DNA of 64,000 nucleotides from Ecdyonurus torrentis (taxonomy: Eukaryota > Arthropoda > Insecta > Ephemeroptera > Heptageniidae): contig OX439137.1 of NCBI GenBank assembly GCA_949318235.1, forward strand, positions 8,147,181 through 8,211,180, given 5' to 3'. The position numbers and the translations under genes were made by a program. How positions within the stretch are numbered: the first letter of the stretch is position 1; the number at the start of each line of letters is the position of its first letter. Shown in pieces: positions 34,901 through 45,087 of this stretch. The notes beneath the pieces were generated by a model. It did not search any database. It saw only the letters and a list, made by a program, of their open reading frames with translations, and was not told the origin of the DNA.

Positions 34901-35764
34901 TGACAAAATTTGAGATGGACATTTTGCTTTGCATGATAAAATACAAGATGGACATTTTGCTTCCCGTGGCAAAAACAAACAAACAAACAAAAAATAAAGA
35001 GGCGTTTTGTTTGTACCAAGGTTCGCACAAAAATTCTCTAATATATACATTGTTGTTGGGATATGTGATCAATTTTCTAGCCTATATATTTTTAAAATTA
35101 AAAATTATGAAATTTGTCAAATCAAAATTCATAAAATTATTTTTGTGTTTATTGAAAGAAAAATCAAGTGTGCAATAATTCTTAAGTAATAAAGATTTGA
35201 TAGCAAAACTACAGATAAAAAAAAAATTGACAAACTTAATTTACTTGTTTATATTTTTAACATTTTCTTTTTTTAAACTTCTTGTATTAATAACAATGTA
35301 CATTTTTATACATACTGTAAATATTTTCTACTTAAAAATAAGCATAAAAAAATACCTTCCAGGAAGAAGTTTTTTAATTTTAGACCATTGATTTCCCATT
35401 TTTAGTTGAGCCTGAAGCATAACTCTATCTTCTTCAATAGTCCAAGCACTTTTATTAATCCAAGGTGAAAGTTGATTAGCCCATCGTTCTCTACATTGTT
35501 TTGGTTTACGGCCAGGTAGAAATTTAGCAGCTTGTCTATACTTCTTTCGTGTATTTAGTTTTAACATAACTTTTGTCAAAATTTCATCTTCCTGTATTAG
35601 AAAAAAAATAGATTTAATAGTAAAGTACAGTACTGTAAGTTACATATAAATGAAAAGATAGTAAACTTTAAGCTAGCTAACATTTTGAGGGAAAATAATT
35701 TAACACATTAACTTATTGTGGAATATGATTGTTATGGGGAGAGGGGGCTTATAAATAAATAGTC

Positions 35765-35808
<44 letters not shown>

Positions 35809-38800
35809 ATACCTGTTTAGTCCATTTAGAAATATACGGCTGGAAAAGAAAAAAAATTTAATTTCATTACTTGTTATTTTTTTATAGTAATGATATTTAT
35901 AAACCATGATCAATGTGTTAATATTGACAAATACATAGAGATACTTTTACTAAAATACACACCCTAGACACTTTTGGAACAACCCAATCTTGTTCAACAT
36001 CTGAACTATCAGTATCAGATTCAGTTACAAGTTCAGGTCTAGTAACACTATTGTCTGATTTCCTGTTTTGTTTTTCAGATAAAGGATTCACACTAGATTC
36101 CATTCCATAACCTTGAGATGTTGATGGCATTAAATATAATAGCTCTTCATGTGCTTCAGATATAATTGTATCTTGATTAATCCAAACACTATCAAGCTGA
36201 AATAAGAAATAATAATAGATTATAATTACAGAAGTCACAGCCTATTTTCTCTCCCATAGGTGCATGTATCAGGAGGGGGGGGGGGGGGGGTGCTTGCCCT
36301 GGCCGCTTGAAGAAAATATTAGTCAGCTGAAAAAATTGCGGCAAATAGAAGACGTTGCAAAAGTAGGTTTAGTGATAAAATAAACAAACTCACAGCTCAA
36401 AAATATTAACAAAGTGCTAGCAGATGACTTTGTGTTTCTGTCTTGATTTAACATGCTTTCTTACAAAATATTTTTTCCATCTAATTGATTTGGAAATCAA
36501 GGAAAACAAAAACTTTGAAACTCACCAAGCTACAGTAAATATTTCAACTCTGGGAAATAATTCTAACTCCAGTTTTAGCTACTTCATTGGCCCATAAGAA
36601 AGCATGAGACAGGAACACAAAGTCATCTGCTAGCACTTTTTAAGCTTTGAGTTTGTTTATTTGATCACTAAAACTACTTTTGCAACTCTTCTATTGCAAT
36701 TTTGCCCAATGCCAGATTTGATTAAAAATTTATTCTATCAGTATATTATCAGCGGCAGTGTTTAACCTCCCTTTAAAAACCTAAGCTACCAATCTTTTAT
36801 CAATCTGGCTGCCAGTTTTTTTTTTTTTTTTTTTTTTCTTTCCACCCTGATAGTGTTACAATTCCATTGTTTGAGAAAAATTTGTTAATACGCCACAATT
36901 AACTTTCTTCTCTCTGCCACTTATGGGGTGAATATAGCAATACTGTACTATAAATATCTTAGTTTTAGATCAGTGGGATGCATAATTTACTCCTTTTACT
37001 AGCGTAAGTTACATAACTTATCATTGGAATGCACACTATACATGTGTTGCATACTTGCATAGGAAATGCAGTTTCTTTTGAAAACCTTATAAAAATCTTA
37101 CTTTTAAGATCAGTTTGTTTCCTTCTTCTTATAAATTCATGATTTTTAATTTAAAATATTTTGGTTATCATTTAATGATAAAAAAAAACTTCAAACAATT
37201 TTTACTCGAAGCAGCTTCGTAGCCTCCCTTGACTAATACAAGCTTACTGCTTAGCATATGATATGATAATCCTTCTCAAAAATAATAGTGAGCCTTACAC
37301 CATTATTATCACTACCTATATAAAACTGGTACTGTAGCGTGGTGCTTGGTGTAACTTTAGACCAGGGGTGTAACTTTAGACCATTTTTTAAATTGCTTTG
37401 ACTCTGAAACTCTTTCAGTTTTAATGATAATACCAAATATGCTGGAAAGCTTATATAGTTGAGCTTTTAGAAATTTGGGTATAATTGTTTTAACTGAAAA
37501 AGTTTCAGAGTTAAAGCAATTTTAAAAAAATGCCAAAGTTACACCCCTGTCTAAAGGTACACCACGCTACGGTACAGTACGCAACAAATAATTCAGTACT
37601 GTAGTTGATTATGCTAAACTTCAATAAATATATATTTACATACCTCTTCTAGCTTTTCTGGTTCATTTGATGGTTCATAAGAGCAGAAAATAGTGTCATC
37701 TTCCATATTTACACTTGTCTCCCACTTTTCAAAATTTGCTAGACTGGTACTGGCTTCTTCTACCTGTTAACAATAAAAATAACTTAGTGTAGAGGTTGAT
37801 GAATGTTAATGGAAAAATTGACTATGCGATGATTGATACAATAAAAAGATTTGGTAGTAAAACAATCATAGTGAAAAATTTCTAACCCAGAAAGAAAAGA
37901 AACTTCAAGATGTAGAACACCTTGATAAAAACTTGTCTTATATCCTAACAAACCTAAATATCAATGTTGATTTGACAGGAGTCATTGATTTCTTATTTTC
38001 TTTCCATTCACAAAATAACATGATGCGGTTATATGGTGTCACAGCTCACTGGTCCACGTGAGCGGAAACAGGCAAGCTGTGACGTTATAAACCAGCATTT
38101 GTCCTTTCGTGAATGGAAAATAAATTGGAAATAGATTACTCCAGGCAAATCAATGTTGGTTTTTAGGTATGTTAGAATATGTTCAAGGTGTTCTACTAAC
38201 TGATCTATATAATACGGATAGCTGACTGCGTATATTCTTCTTATGCTGGGCGGAAGCAACTTCTACCCTCAACTGTTTCCTGTCGCACGAGGCATACACT
38301 AAAAATCACGTAAAGATGTGGGCGATTTATCGATTCCCCCTATGGGCAGCCAATAGACGCTCTAGCTTTCAAGGTCACTAGGAGGTGGGGTAATGTTAAC
38401 TAAATGGAGATTTTTTAGGCGTTCTCTTATTGGTCGCATCCTTACGTGGCGCGGACTGTAGCATAAGGCAAAATAGCGGGGGTAGATGAAATTTGTACGT
38501 TAATATTTGTAATTTAAATCTTTACTTCTTACTGTATTTGAAATTTGCAAACACTGCATTTTTGCTTCTTAGGAAAAGAGAAAATTTGATTAAGTTTTCT
38601 TTGCCTTGTAGCACCCCTTGGTTCTACGGCTTTAAGTGTATGAACACTCAAACACTACGCTAAATGTACCCATCAAAGCAATGCTTTCTTCAGAAAATGC
38701 TCAATATATCCTAAGATATCCTAACATATCTAAATATCAACGTTAATTTGGCCAGAGTCATTGATTTCTAATTTATTTTACATTCACAAAATGTCAGCTG

Positions 38801-40780
38801 CATGCTTATGACGTCACATTTTTGCCTGTTTCCGCGCATGTGGATTAGTAAGCTGTGACATCATAAACATGCATCTGACATTTTGTAAATGGAAAATCAA
38901 TTAGAAATCAATTACTTCGGTCAAATTAGCGTTGATATTGAGGTATGTTAGGATACTAGACATGTTTTTTGTTCAATGTGTTCTATTCCTTTAAGTGACA
39001 GCAGCATTGCCAAATTTATACTACAGAACACCTGTATCTCCTCACTAATGGGAGCTGCAGGTGTTCCACTAGGTTAAACTTGGCAATGCCACTAATGCTG
39101 TTCGTAAACCCTGTTCTCTGCTCCTAAAATGACGATCGCCTTTGGTTATTCAAATGGAATGCGCATTTTTTGGTGCAAGAGAACAGGGTTTACGAACAAC
39201 ACATTGACCTTTTTCTGAAGAAAGAGGTATTGCTTTGGGTCCATTTAGAGACTGCTGAGTGTACTCATGGCTCATTTTATGCTCTATACCATATCATATA
39301 TATGTATTTTATACAGTACTGTGATGTATATCATATCATGATGATGTATATGCTTACCTGTACGATTGCTTTACCACTTTCATGTGGTTTTTCATCTTTT
39401 ATATCTACAGAACTTGCATCTGGCTCAGGTTCCTCAATTGGAGGGTCTGAATCTTCTTCATTTTTCTCTAACTTCTGAGATATAGAAGTTACATGACTCT
39501 GAAAAAATTTACATTTGTACATAAATATTATTTATAATCTGATTTGGCATATACATTACACTCTGGCCAAAACAAGGTCATTCCCGCCCAAAAGCTGCAT
39601 CTGATTAAAGATTTTATTATTTTATTGCGGTGCTAAACCAATCAGAGAGCGTGTTATAAACCTCCTAGCCAATCACAGTTGACTTACCATAATTAATTAC
39701 ACTGTATCCGCTCGAACTAGTATTGGGAGAAGTGTATGTATGGCTGTAATATTAAACATACATTTACACACGATTGTGATAATATATTTTACCATTTCAA
39801 TCCGGCGTGTATTTTCATAAGAATAACATTGCGATTTCAGTGCTGGTTTTTTAATGTTACGTAAAATATATTACGTATCATAATCATGTGTTTGGTACCC
39901 CTATTATTTTAACTTTAACACTGGCCAACTTCTGGTTACCAGTACATGTTAAACTCAGGTAATCCCCCTATACCTTTCACAATTAATGTTAAACAATTGG
40001 GCATCTTAAATTAATACAATTACCGGTACAGTATATCATAGACAACACACATAAATGTGCATATAGGTAAGGTCCTTTACATACCTTTAACAATGTTAAA
40101 CAATTGGGCACTTTAAATAAATACTGTACATACTGTATGTACATACAATTATATGTTCATATATCATAGATAATACGCATATACATACATGTGCATATCA
40201 TAATAACCGATAGAAACATACACTGTACATCCGAAAGTATAAATGAAAAACGTTCTGAAGCGAGAAATGCATTGCAACACTGTACGTATGGCTTTTCCTG
40301 TTTCATTGGAGCGGAGCATTCTCACTCTCATCTTCTAATGATTTCTAATAATGTTGCTAAAAATACATACGATATTCCCATGAGCCTAATGTTATATAGG
40401 AACGTATTCTATTTCTATTTTTATTTACGTATTCTATGTGGAATTGTGGAGTAGTTTTGGTATTTTTACAAGACGCTATGCATCGATATGTATGTATGCA
40501 TACTTACATACGCGATGATACGCGTCATTTAACTTAGTCCACTGTACAATCTTTGAATAGTTATGTTATATGTATCATAATACACAATGAAATAATGTAT
40601 GTATATGATTAAGTTAATAATTTCATCAGATACATTAATGAACTCCTATTCCATCAACGTCATGAGATGGGGTAACGTGGTGTTCAAACAAAGTTATGAA
40701 ATTAATTATATATACATACGTATGTATTGTTTTTGTACATTATAATGATTTTAAATACTTACTGGGTTATTGTTATCCAT
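27511..40780 (-). CDS. Large nuclear protein: two-repeat Myb domain plus eight zinc fingers (11 exons)
   Basis: Exons in transcript order: 40763-40780, 39358-39498, 37644-37763, 35963-36196, 35813-35839, 35356-35591, 34382-34646, 33147-33299, 29930-32356, 29145-29228 and 27511-28932. The sum is 5127 bases, 1708 aa and a TAA stop, with all junctions GT-AG and in frame. Domain order: acidic N-terminus (1-170), Myb repeat 1 (about 175-222), Myb repeat 2 (about 228-274, ending TDNAIKNRFYCSFKR), acidic linker with a D/E run (357-367), an 809-residue low-complexity exon with KDEPLSD and repeated [GE]-[LI]-[ST]-[VI]-[RK]-[SNP]-[LI] peptides, an NLS-like TRKRKLD, and eight C-terminal fingers (1472-1703). 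It is presumably a DNA-binding transcriptional regulator. The Myb pair resembles SNAPC4 and animal Myb repeats, but I know no family with this combination. Single-gene status rests on frame consistency; no transcript is available. Confidence 0.85.
29297..29530. mobile_element. Palindromic MITE, relative of family F
   Basis: The left arm aatcaagaataggataggag, gatgaggtctgtagctt is mirrored by aagctacagacttcatcgtg, ctctccttttcttgatt. It lies between the exons at 29145-29228 and 29930-32356. A diverged relative lies at about 20260-20400, and a fragment at about 29640-29775. Confidence 0.75.
29930..32356 (-). other. Giant 2427-base exon, disordered region with repeated peptide
   Basis: The 809 codons are Ser/Thr/Asn/Pro/Gln-rich without a predicted fold. 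The related short peptides KLSVKSIPPPG, FELSIRNIK, CGLSVRSLKSL, FGISIKPLQSLMSP and YGLTVRSLSSLKSP occur near residues 446, 540, 576, 667 and 720. A Pro-Ser-Glu-Thr tract is encoded by a perfect 30-base tandem duplication (30401-30460). Confidence 0.75.
30401..30460. repeat. Perfect 2 x 30-bp tandem repeat in coding sequence
   Basis: Bases 30401-30430 (actaggcactgtttcacttg...) are repeated exactly at 30431-30460, followed by a partial third unit. On the minus strand this encodes ten-residue Pro-Ser-Glu-Thr-Val/Ile repeats. In-frame length variation between alleles is expected. Confidence 0.95.
32455..32690. repeat. Nested palindrome of 30-40 bp units in an intron
   Basis: The left half has three units of the type ggcctatctcgttttttgtc-agtggaagcaaaa. 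The right half has the same units inverted (tgcttccactgacaaaatac, gagatacgcc). Outer ends atatcgatcttgttgc / gcaataagatcgatat also pair. Almost the whole 236 bases can fold back. Related units recur at 34770-35000. Confidence 0.85.
33482..34145. mobile_element. Long foldback element, arms about 320 bp
   Basis: The left arm runs from taatgaggaagtctacac to gactgcagaac (about 33482-33798). The right arm is its inverse from gttctgcagtc to tagacttcctcattg (about 33836-34145). They are separated by only about 35 bases. By eye the arms match at about nine in ten positions. The element lies in the intron between the exons at 33147-33299 and 34382-34646. There is no coding capacity. Confidence 0.9.
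34770..35000. repeat. Diverged repeat with gacaaaat-gagatggacatttt units
   Basis: It contains tandem units tgataaaatacaagatggac-attttgcttcccgtgg and ttgagatggacattttgctt, with inverted cousins on the left (cacagtaagcaaaatgtcta). The same unit type makes up the palindrome at 32455-32690. Confidence 0.6.
35813..35839 (-). other. 27-nt in-frame microexon opening Myb repeat 1
   Basis: The bases between TTTTCCAG and CAG|GTATG encode PYISKWTKQ. Flanking introns are both phase 0. Directly after GTATG the transcript continues into an unbroken T run of 40 (35768-35807 on the plus strand as A). Skipping would delete the first tryptophan and the start of helix 1. Confidence 0.85.
36329..36706. mobile_element. 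Palindromic element in Myb/zinc-finger intron 4
   Basis: The left arm gcaaatagaagacgttgcaa, gctagcagatgactttgtg is mirrored by cacaaagtcatctgctagca, gttgcaactcttctattgc. The centre is about 120 bases. A poly-G run (36277-36290) precedes it and a T run (about 36820) follows it. Confidence 0.75.
37330..37576. mobile_element. MITE family G, copy 2
   Basis: It has the same arms as 21292-21528 (taactttagaccaggggtg and inverse), with ends tgtagcgtggt / accacgctacggta. It lies 68 bases downstream of the donor side of exon 37644-37763. Confidence 0.85.
37912..38197. mobile_element. MITE family D, copy 2
   Basis: The ends are tagaacaccttgataaaaac / gttcaaggtgttcta. The inner arms are gtcattgatttcttattttc / gaaatagattac and tccattcacaaaat / cgtgaatgga. 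Orientation matches the copy 500 bases further on. Confidence 0.8.
38702..38988. mobile_element. MITE family D, copy 3
   Basis: It contains tatcctaacatatctaaata and the inverse gaggtatgttaggatactag. The inner arms are ttgatttctaatttatttt / aattagaaatcaatta, with a central atgacgtcacat. Confidence 0.8.
39005..39090. repeat. Small hairpin
   Basis: gcattgccaaatttata..gaacacctgtatctcc pairs with gggagctgcaggtgttcc..taaacttggcaatgc. It directly abuts the family I element that starts at 39093. Confidence 0.7.
39093..39205. mobile_element. MITE family I, copy 1
   Basis: The terminal repeats are taatgctgttcgtaaaccct and the inverse agggtttacgaacaacac. The interior aaatggaatgcgcatttttt is nearly identical to the copy at 41020-41132. 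Confidence 0.85.
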
Positions 40781-40940
40781 GTTCACATAAAATATTTGTC
40801 CATATTTTTTATATCAAAGCATGAAATAAGTCATTTTATAAGACAACAATGACTTTGTTGACAAACTTATTTCTAGCCTGTTTCTAGCCAGCTGAATATT
40901 GTGACGTCACAGTGGTATCTGACGTCACATCACGCAGCGG
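40763..40940 (-). promoter_or_regulatory. Start and promoter of the Myb/zinc-finger gene, twin CRE sites
   Basis: The first coding exon is only six codons (MDNNNP). Upstream on the minus strand lie two perfect TGACGTCA octamers, at 40902-40909 and 40920-40927, 18 bases apart and 120-150 bases before the ATG. They are followed by a GC-richer patch (about 40928-41015). Both are consensus CREB/ATF sites in a typical promoter position. No clear TATA box is assigned. Confidence 0.55.
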
Positions 40941-41019
40941 CAGCAGAGCGGGAAAAAGATTTAGTTTAAAAGTTTTTGAGACGTGGAGCGGACTCGAATT
41001 ATCCTCGAGCACGAGGCAC

Positions 41020-41132
41020 TAATGCTGTTCGTAAACCCTGTTCTTTGCTCCTAAAATGACGATCAGCTATGGTTAATCAAATGGAATGCGCATTTTTTGG
41101 TGCAAGAGAACAGGGTTTACGAACAGCATTAA
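41020..41132. mobile_element. MITE family I, copy 2
   Basis: The terminal repeats taatgctgttcgtaaaccct / agggtttacgaacagcatta are perfect over 20 bases and the whole unit is 113 bases. It is almost identical to 39093-39205, so it was probably recently active. Confidence 0.9.
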
Positions 41133-41267
41133 CTATAACGCGCTATGGCGCTATATAATAGGAGGAGAGGAGATACATCCAATTGTATCACTTTAGTCCT
41201 ACATTTGATAAGATGACGACTGATACTCAATAATCAGCATCAGCAAGTGTTATTTTTTTCCTATATA

Positions 41268-41530
41268 TATAGGGTGCATAGTTGTATTCAAATAAAGTCA
41301 ACGCCATATGTAAGCACTAAATATAACTTAATTGGGCTAGGTAAGGAAAAATGGCTCATTTTGCCTGTTTAAAAAATACTTACAAGTAGCAATATTTATC
41401 AATAGCAAAATATAGATATCAATATTTTTGAAAATAGCCAAAAACAACTTTTGTCCTATCCTGAGCAATGTTAAAGCATTGCTCTAGTATGGCGTCGAAG
41501 CACATTATCACACTTTTTTTTATACACACA
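41268..41530. mobile_element. MITE family B, copy 3
   Basis: The tatagggtgcatag start, tttgtcctatcctgagcaat and tatggcgtcgaagcac follow the order seen at 6722-7036. Confidence 0.7.
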
Positions 41531-42352
41531 ATCTATGTATATAGAAAATAACGTGGAAGTTTTTTTTTTTTTTTTTTTTTTTTTTTACCAAACACATATT
41601 TAAAAGTATACTTTGATAGCTGTCAATCAATTACATAGTACGTATATATATTGTAAATTTTATTTTAATAAATGACTTTAGAGACGCTTAGAAAAAATCT
41701 ATCAAGGGAATTAAGACAGTAACAGAATGATTTTTACTTATGCAGTTGTATTAAGAAAATACTTTTCCATTAAACGTTTATTCCTTACAAATCTTACAAT
41801 AATTGTTAATTTGTCATTATTATTATTGTATAAAACACAACATATTACAAAATCCAACCAAGGCAAAGTCTTATCTGTCGGTTCTGTGTTTTTTTTTTTT
41901 TTTTTTTTTATTATTTTTTTTTTAATCCATATGTTGACAAATCGATCTATTATACGCATATTTTTTATATAGATGAAATAAAAAAAAAGTAAAACAAAAA
42001 GGAAATACAATTATTATCACCAGCGTGTTGATAACAAAAAATAAAAATAAGATAAAACAAAAGGAAAAATATTAATGATATAGTTAAGAAATATTACCAC
42101 AAAATATTTTTTTATGTTCTTTTCATTTTTAAATTTTTTTTTTAATTCGATGGAATTTGATTCCATTAGCAATAAATATATTTTTTGATCTTTCAGTGAA
42201 TTTGTTCACAATTTTAAGAACAAACAAAGGTTGCTTTCAGCAATTATTGTATTATAAATAAAAATATGCGACTTCTCGGTGTACCATGAACTATACAACA
42301 CTTTAAGTTTTAGACTATATGAGGCGGCATCATATAGCCTCGAAGCAATTAA

Positions 42353-42712
42353 TTAAAGCCATGGACCACATAAAACAACATGTGCTTTTTAATGAATAAA
42401 CACGAAATAGGATCTTCTAAACTGATGATAATTTTTACCAGAATGTTAATGTGGCCCCATAAGAGAGCGTGAAAATACTGTAAAGTATGCAATTTGCGTG
42501 AAAATTCATGTTTATGACGTCAGAAACATGCAAAAATTAGTATGAAAATGTTGTACGGATTGCATAAATCGCATTTTCTGATCACTGCTACGCGGCTACT
42601 GTTGGGTTTTGAGACAAACTAATGTTATTTATGGAAATCCCATCAAGTGCTTTGTAGCTTTGTGATATACATGCTTATGTTTTTCTCTGGTCTATTCCTT
42701 TAATATTGTAAA
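42353..42712. mobile_element. TTAA-type MITE family C, copy 1
   Basis: The ends are ttaaagccatggaccacata and the inverse type ggtctattcctttaa. TTAA is present at both borders. Inside are ataaacacgaaa, cgagagagcgtg-like, atgacgtcagaaacatgc and gggttttgagacaaac. Length is 360 bases. This is the reference copy for the family. Confidence 0.85.
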
Positions 42713-43122
42713 AAATCATATTAATTTTACAAACAAAATCTATTATAGCATTTTATTACAAAAATTAACATAAATTTTCGTTATAAAAAATGGATCTAAA
42801 ATTGTGAAATAAAAATGACTCATATTATGTATATAGTGATGTATAAAAATAATAATTTATTTTTATATAATTACGTATTGTGCATCCAAGAATTTTTACT
42901 AAATTATTAATTAAATTTTTTTAATATTTAAGTTTTTAGTTTAAAAATTACAGTATACATTTTTAAACATTTTATAAACAGAATAAATAGCATGGTTTTA
43001 TTTTATTTATATTTATTTTTTCAGTTCTCTTATTGATTATATACTTATATTGACCCAGAAAAGTGATGTTATGTTCCATTTTCTATGTTTCCATGATTTT
43101 TCAAATGCTGCCAATTTGCCAA

Positions 43123-44876
43123 TTATCCTCCTAATGGTGGTAAAGGTCCCTGAAATAATAGTTACACAAACATTATTTGCAATTAAGCTAGTGTATTAAA
43201 AAAAGGAGTAGAGGTCTCATTACATGCTGCTATTTAAAAATTGATAGCGTGTGTAAATTGGACTTGATATTGCCAATAATAATAATACTTTGAACAAAGA
43301 GAGCGGGTCACAGAAATTGATAAGATTTGAAAATGATTAGACTAGAAATTTAGATAAAGATGGTGAGAGGTAATAAACTATATAACAATCACTATAAAAC
43401 TTTAATCACTTTAGAGTGGGCTAAAATTTAAAAATTTAGGCTCACACTCAGATAATAAAAATAAAAGTGTACCTAAAATTATATTCTGCTATAGTTAATT
43501 TTTAGTATGTATATATTTATTATGACAATTAATGCTAATACTGCATAATAAAATTTAAAATACACTGAAAAAAGATACCATCTAATACTATATTATACAT
43601 AGGATAGGTACATATCATATATAAAATTTTGAAAACAAAAAATAATAATGCAATTGGCCTGGAACATGTTGATATTACTACAGTTATACCCAATACAGGT
43701 AAAACATAATACAATAAAGGTGTGAATGACCTATAGATTACATGACATTTCACCTAGATTAGGTGCCAGTATATAGTATAATCCCAATATTCCCAATATA
43801 AACAGTTTTTCAATGTGGATCTGCAAGAGTACTTATCCGATTCAAGAATATCACTCCCAGCTCACGTGACGTCACTGGTATTGACGTTCTTGAATCGGAC
43901 AAGTACTTTCTCAGTACTTGCTAATATAAGTAGATATCTTATGTAATCGAAAGAGGATTCCCGCTGAAAAGTACTAGTCAGCTGGATACGTGCGGGTCAA
44001 AATTACATGGATCAAATGGGCAACAAAATACGGGTATAACTTTTCCACGATAAAATAAAATAAAAAGGAACAAAAAAGTGAATAACAGTATTCTCTTTGA
44101 ATTACCGAACTAATCTAACAAAATACCTTAGTACTTGCAATCTATAATATAGCACATTTATGCATGTGAAAAAACTGTCGTTTACTGGGATGTCAATACT
44201 TTTTAAATTCCAGGCTAATATTATACAGTATAGCAATTTATAATATATGATTCATTTCCTGTCTGTATCTCCTATTAGTAGTAATTTCCTTATATTTATA
44301 TAATATTTTCTGTTATACTGTATATCATAAATAAGATAAGTATACTATTATGTTTCATGATAATGTTCCAATTATAAGCAGCAAGAAAATGTAGTATAAA
44401 TTACGTATTTTTTCATTTTTTCACCTTGATAAAATGCTCAAAATGTTGACTTTATCAATCTTTATCATTCATTTTTTTACTTCTATACTCAATTTTTTTT
44501 TGGATATATAGTTGACACGATAAGTTTAAAAATTAAATTAAATATACAGTATATTATATAAAATTATAAGTGATACGAATCAACATATTATGATATTGAA
44601 CCAGCATCTTAATCCTTTCATTAAATATGTCTAATTATTATTTTCTCTCTCCTTTTTGTTATAACAATTTTTATTGCCGCACATAAAATACCAATAGTAA
44701 AATTATTATATCAGTATTAATTATAAGATGTAAGAGTGAGCCATGCGCCACGCGAAAAAGTAGTCAGACCCAATAACCTCTTCTTTTTAATTTTTTACCA
44801 TATGGGTTTGAATAAAGATGATTATTAATTTTTCTTAGAGATATAGATAGTATAAAAACAATAAATATTTCCTATA

Positions 44877-44968
<92 letters not shown>

Positions 44969-44996
44969 TATATAAAATAAACACTATAAATATGAA

Positions 44997-45087
<91 letters not shown>

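Larger units (their letters stand above)
34382..35839 (-). other. Myb DNA-binding domain exons
   Basis: The exons 35813-35839, 35356-35591 and 34382-34646 encode residues 172-347. Repeat 1 starts SKWTKQEDEIL (Trp177) and reads through FLPGRKPKQCRERWANQL (Trp217). Repeat 2 starts SAWTIEEDRVM (Trp230), has GNQWSKIKKLLPGR (Trp249) and ends with recognition helix TDNAIKNRFY, where an aromatic replaces the third Trp. Repeat 1 has only two of the usual three tryptophans and an altered middle (KKYRQAAKFL). GR-TDNAIKNRFY is the classic recognition-helix pattern, so sequence-specific DNA binding is likely. Confidence 0.85.
40781..43122. other. Intergenic region between Myb/zinc-finger and lectin genes
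   Basis: It holds the twin CRE promoter patch, MITEs of families I (41020-41132), B (41268-41530) and C (42353-42712), and T/A homopolymers near 41561-41586, 41889-41909 and 42122. No coding exon was seen. AATAAA on the minus strand (tttatt at 43002-43017) is a candidate poly-A signal for the lectin gene. Confidence 0.6.

Noticed and set aside
27511..40780. Identity as SNAPC4
   Set aside because: SNAPC4 has four and a half Myb repeats and no zinc fingers. Only two repeats are present here.
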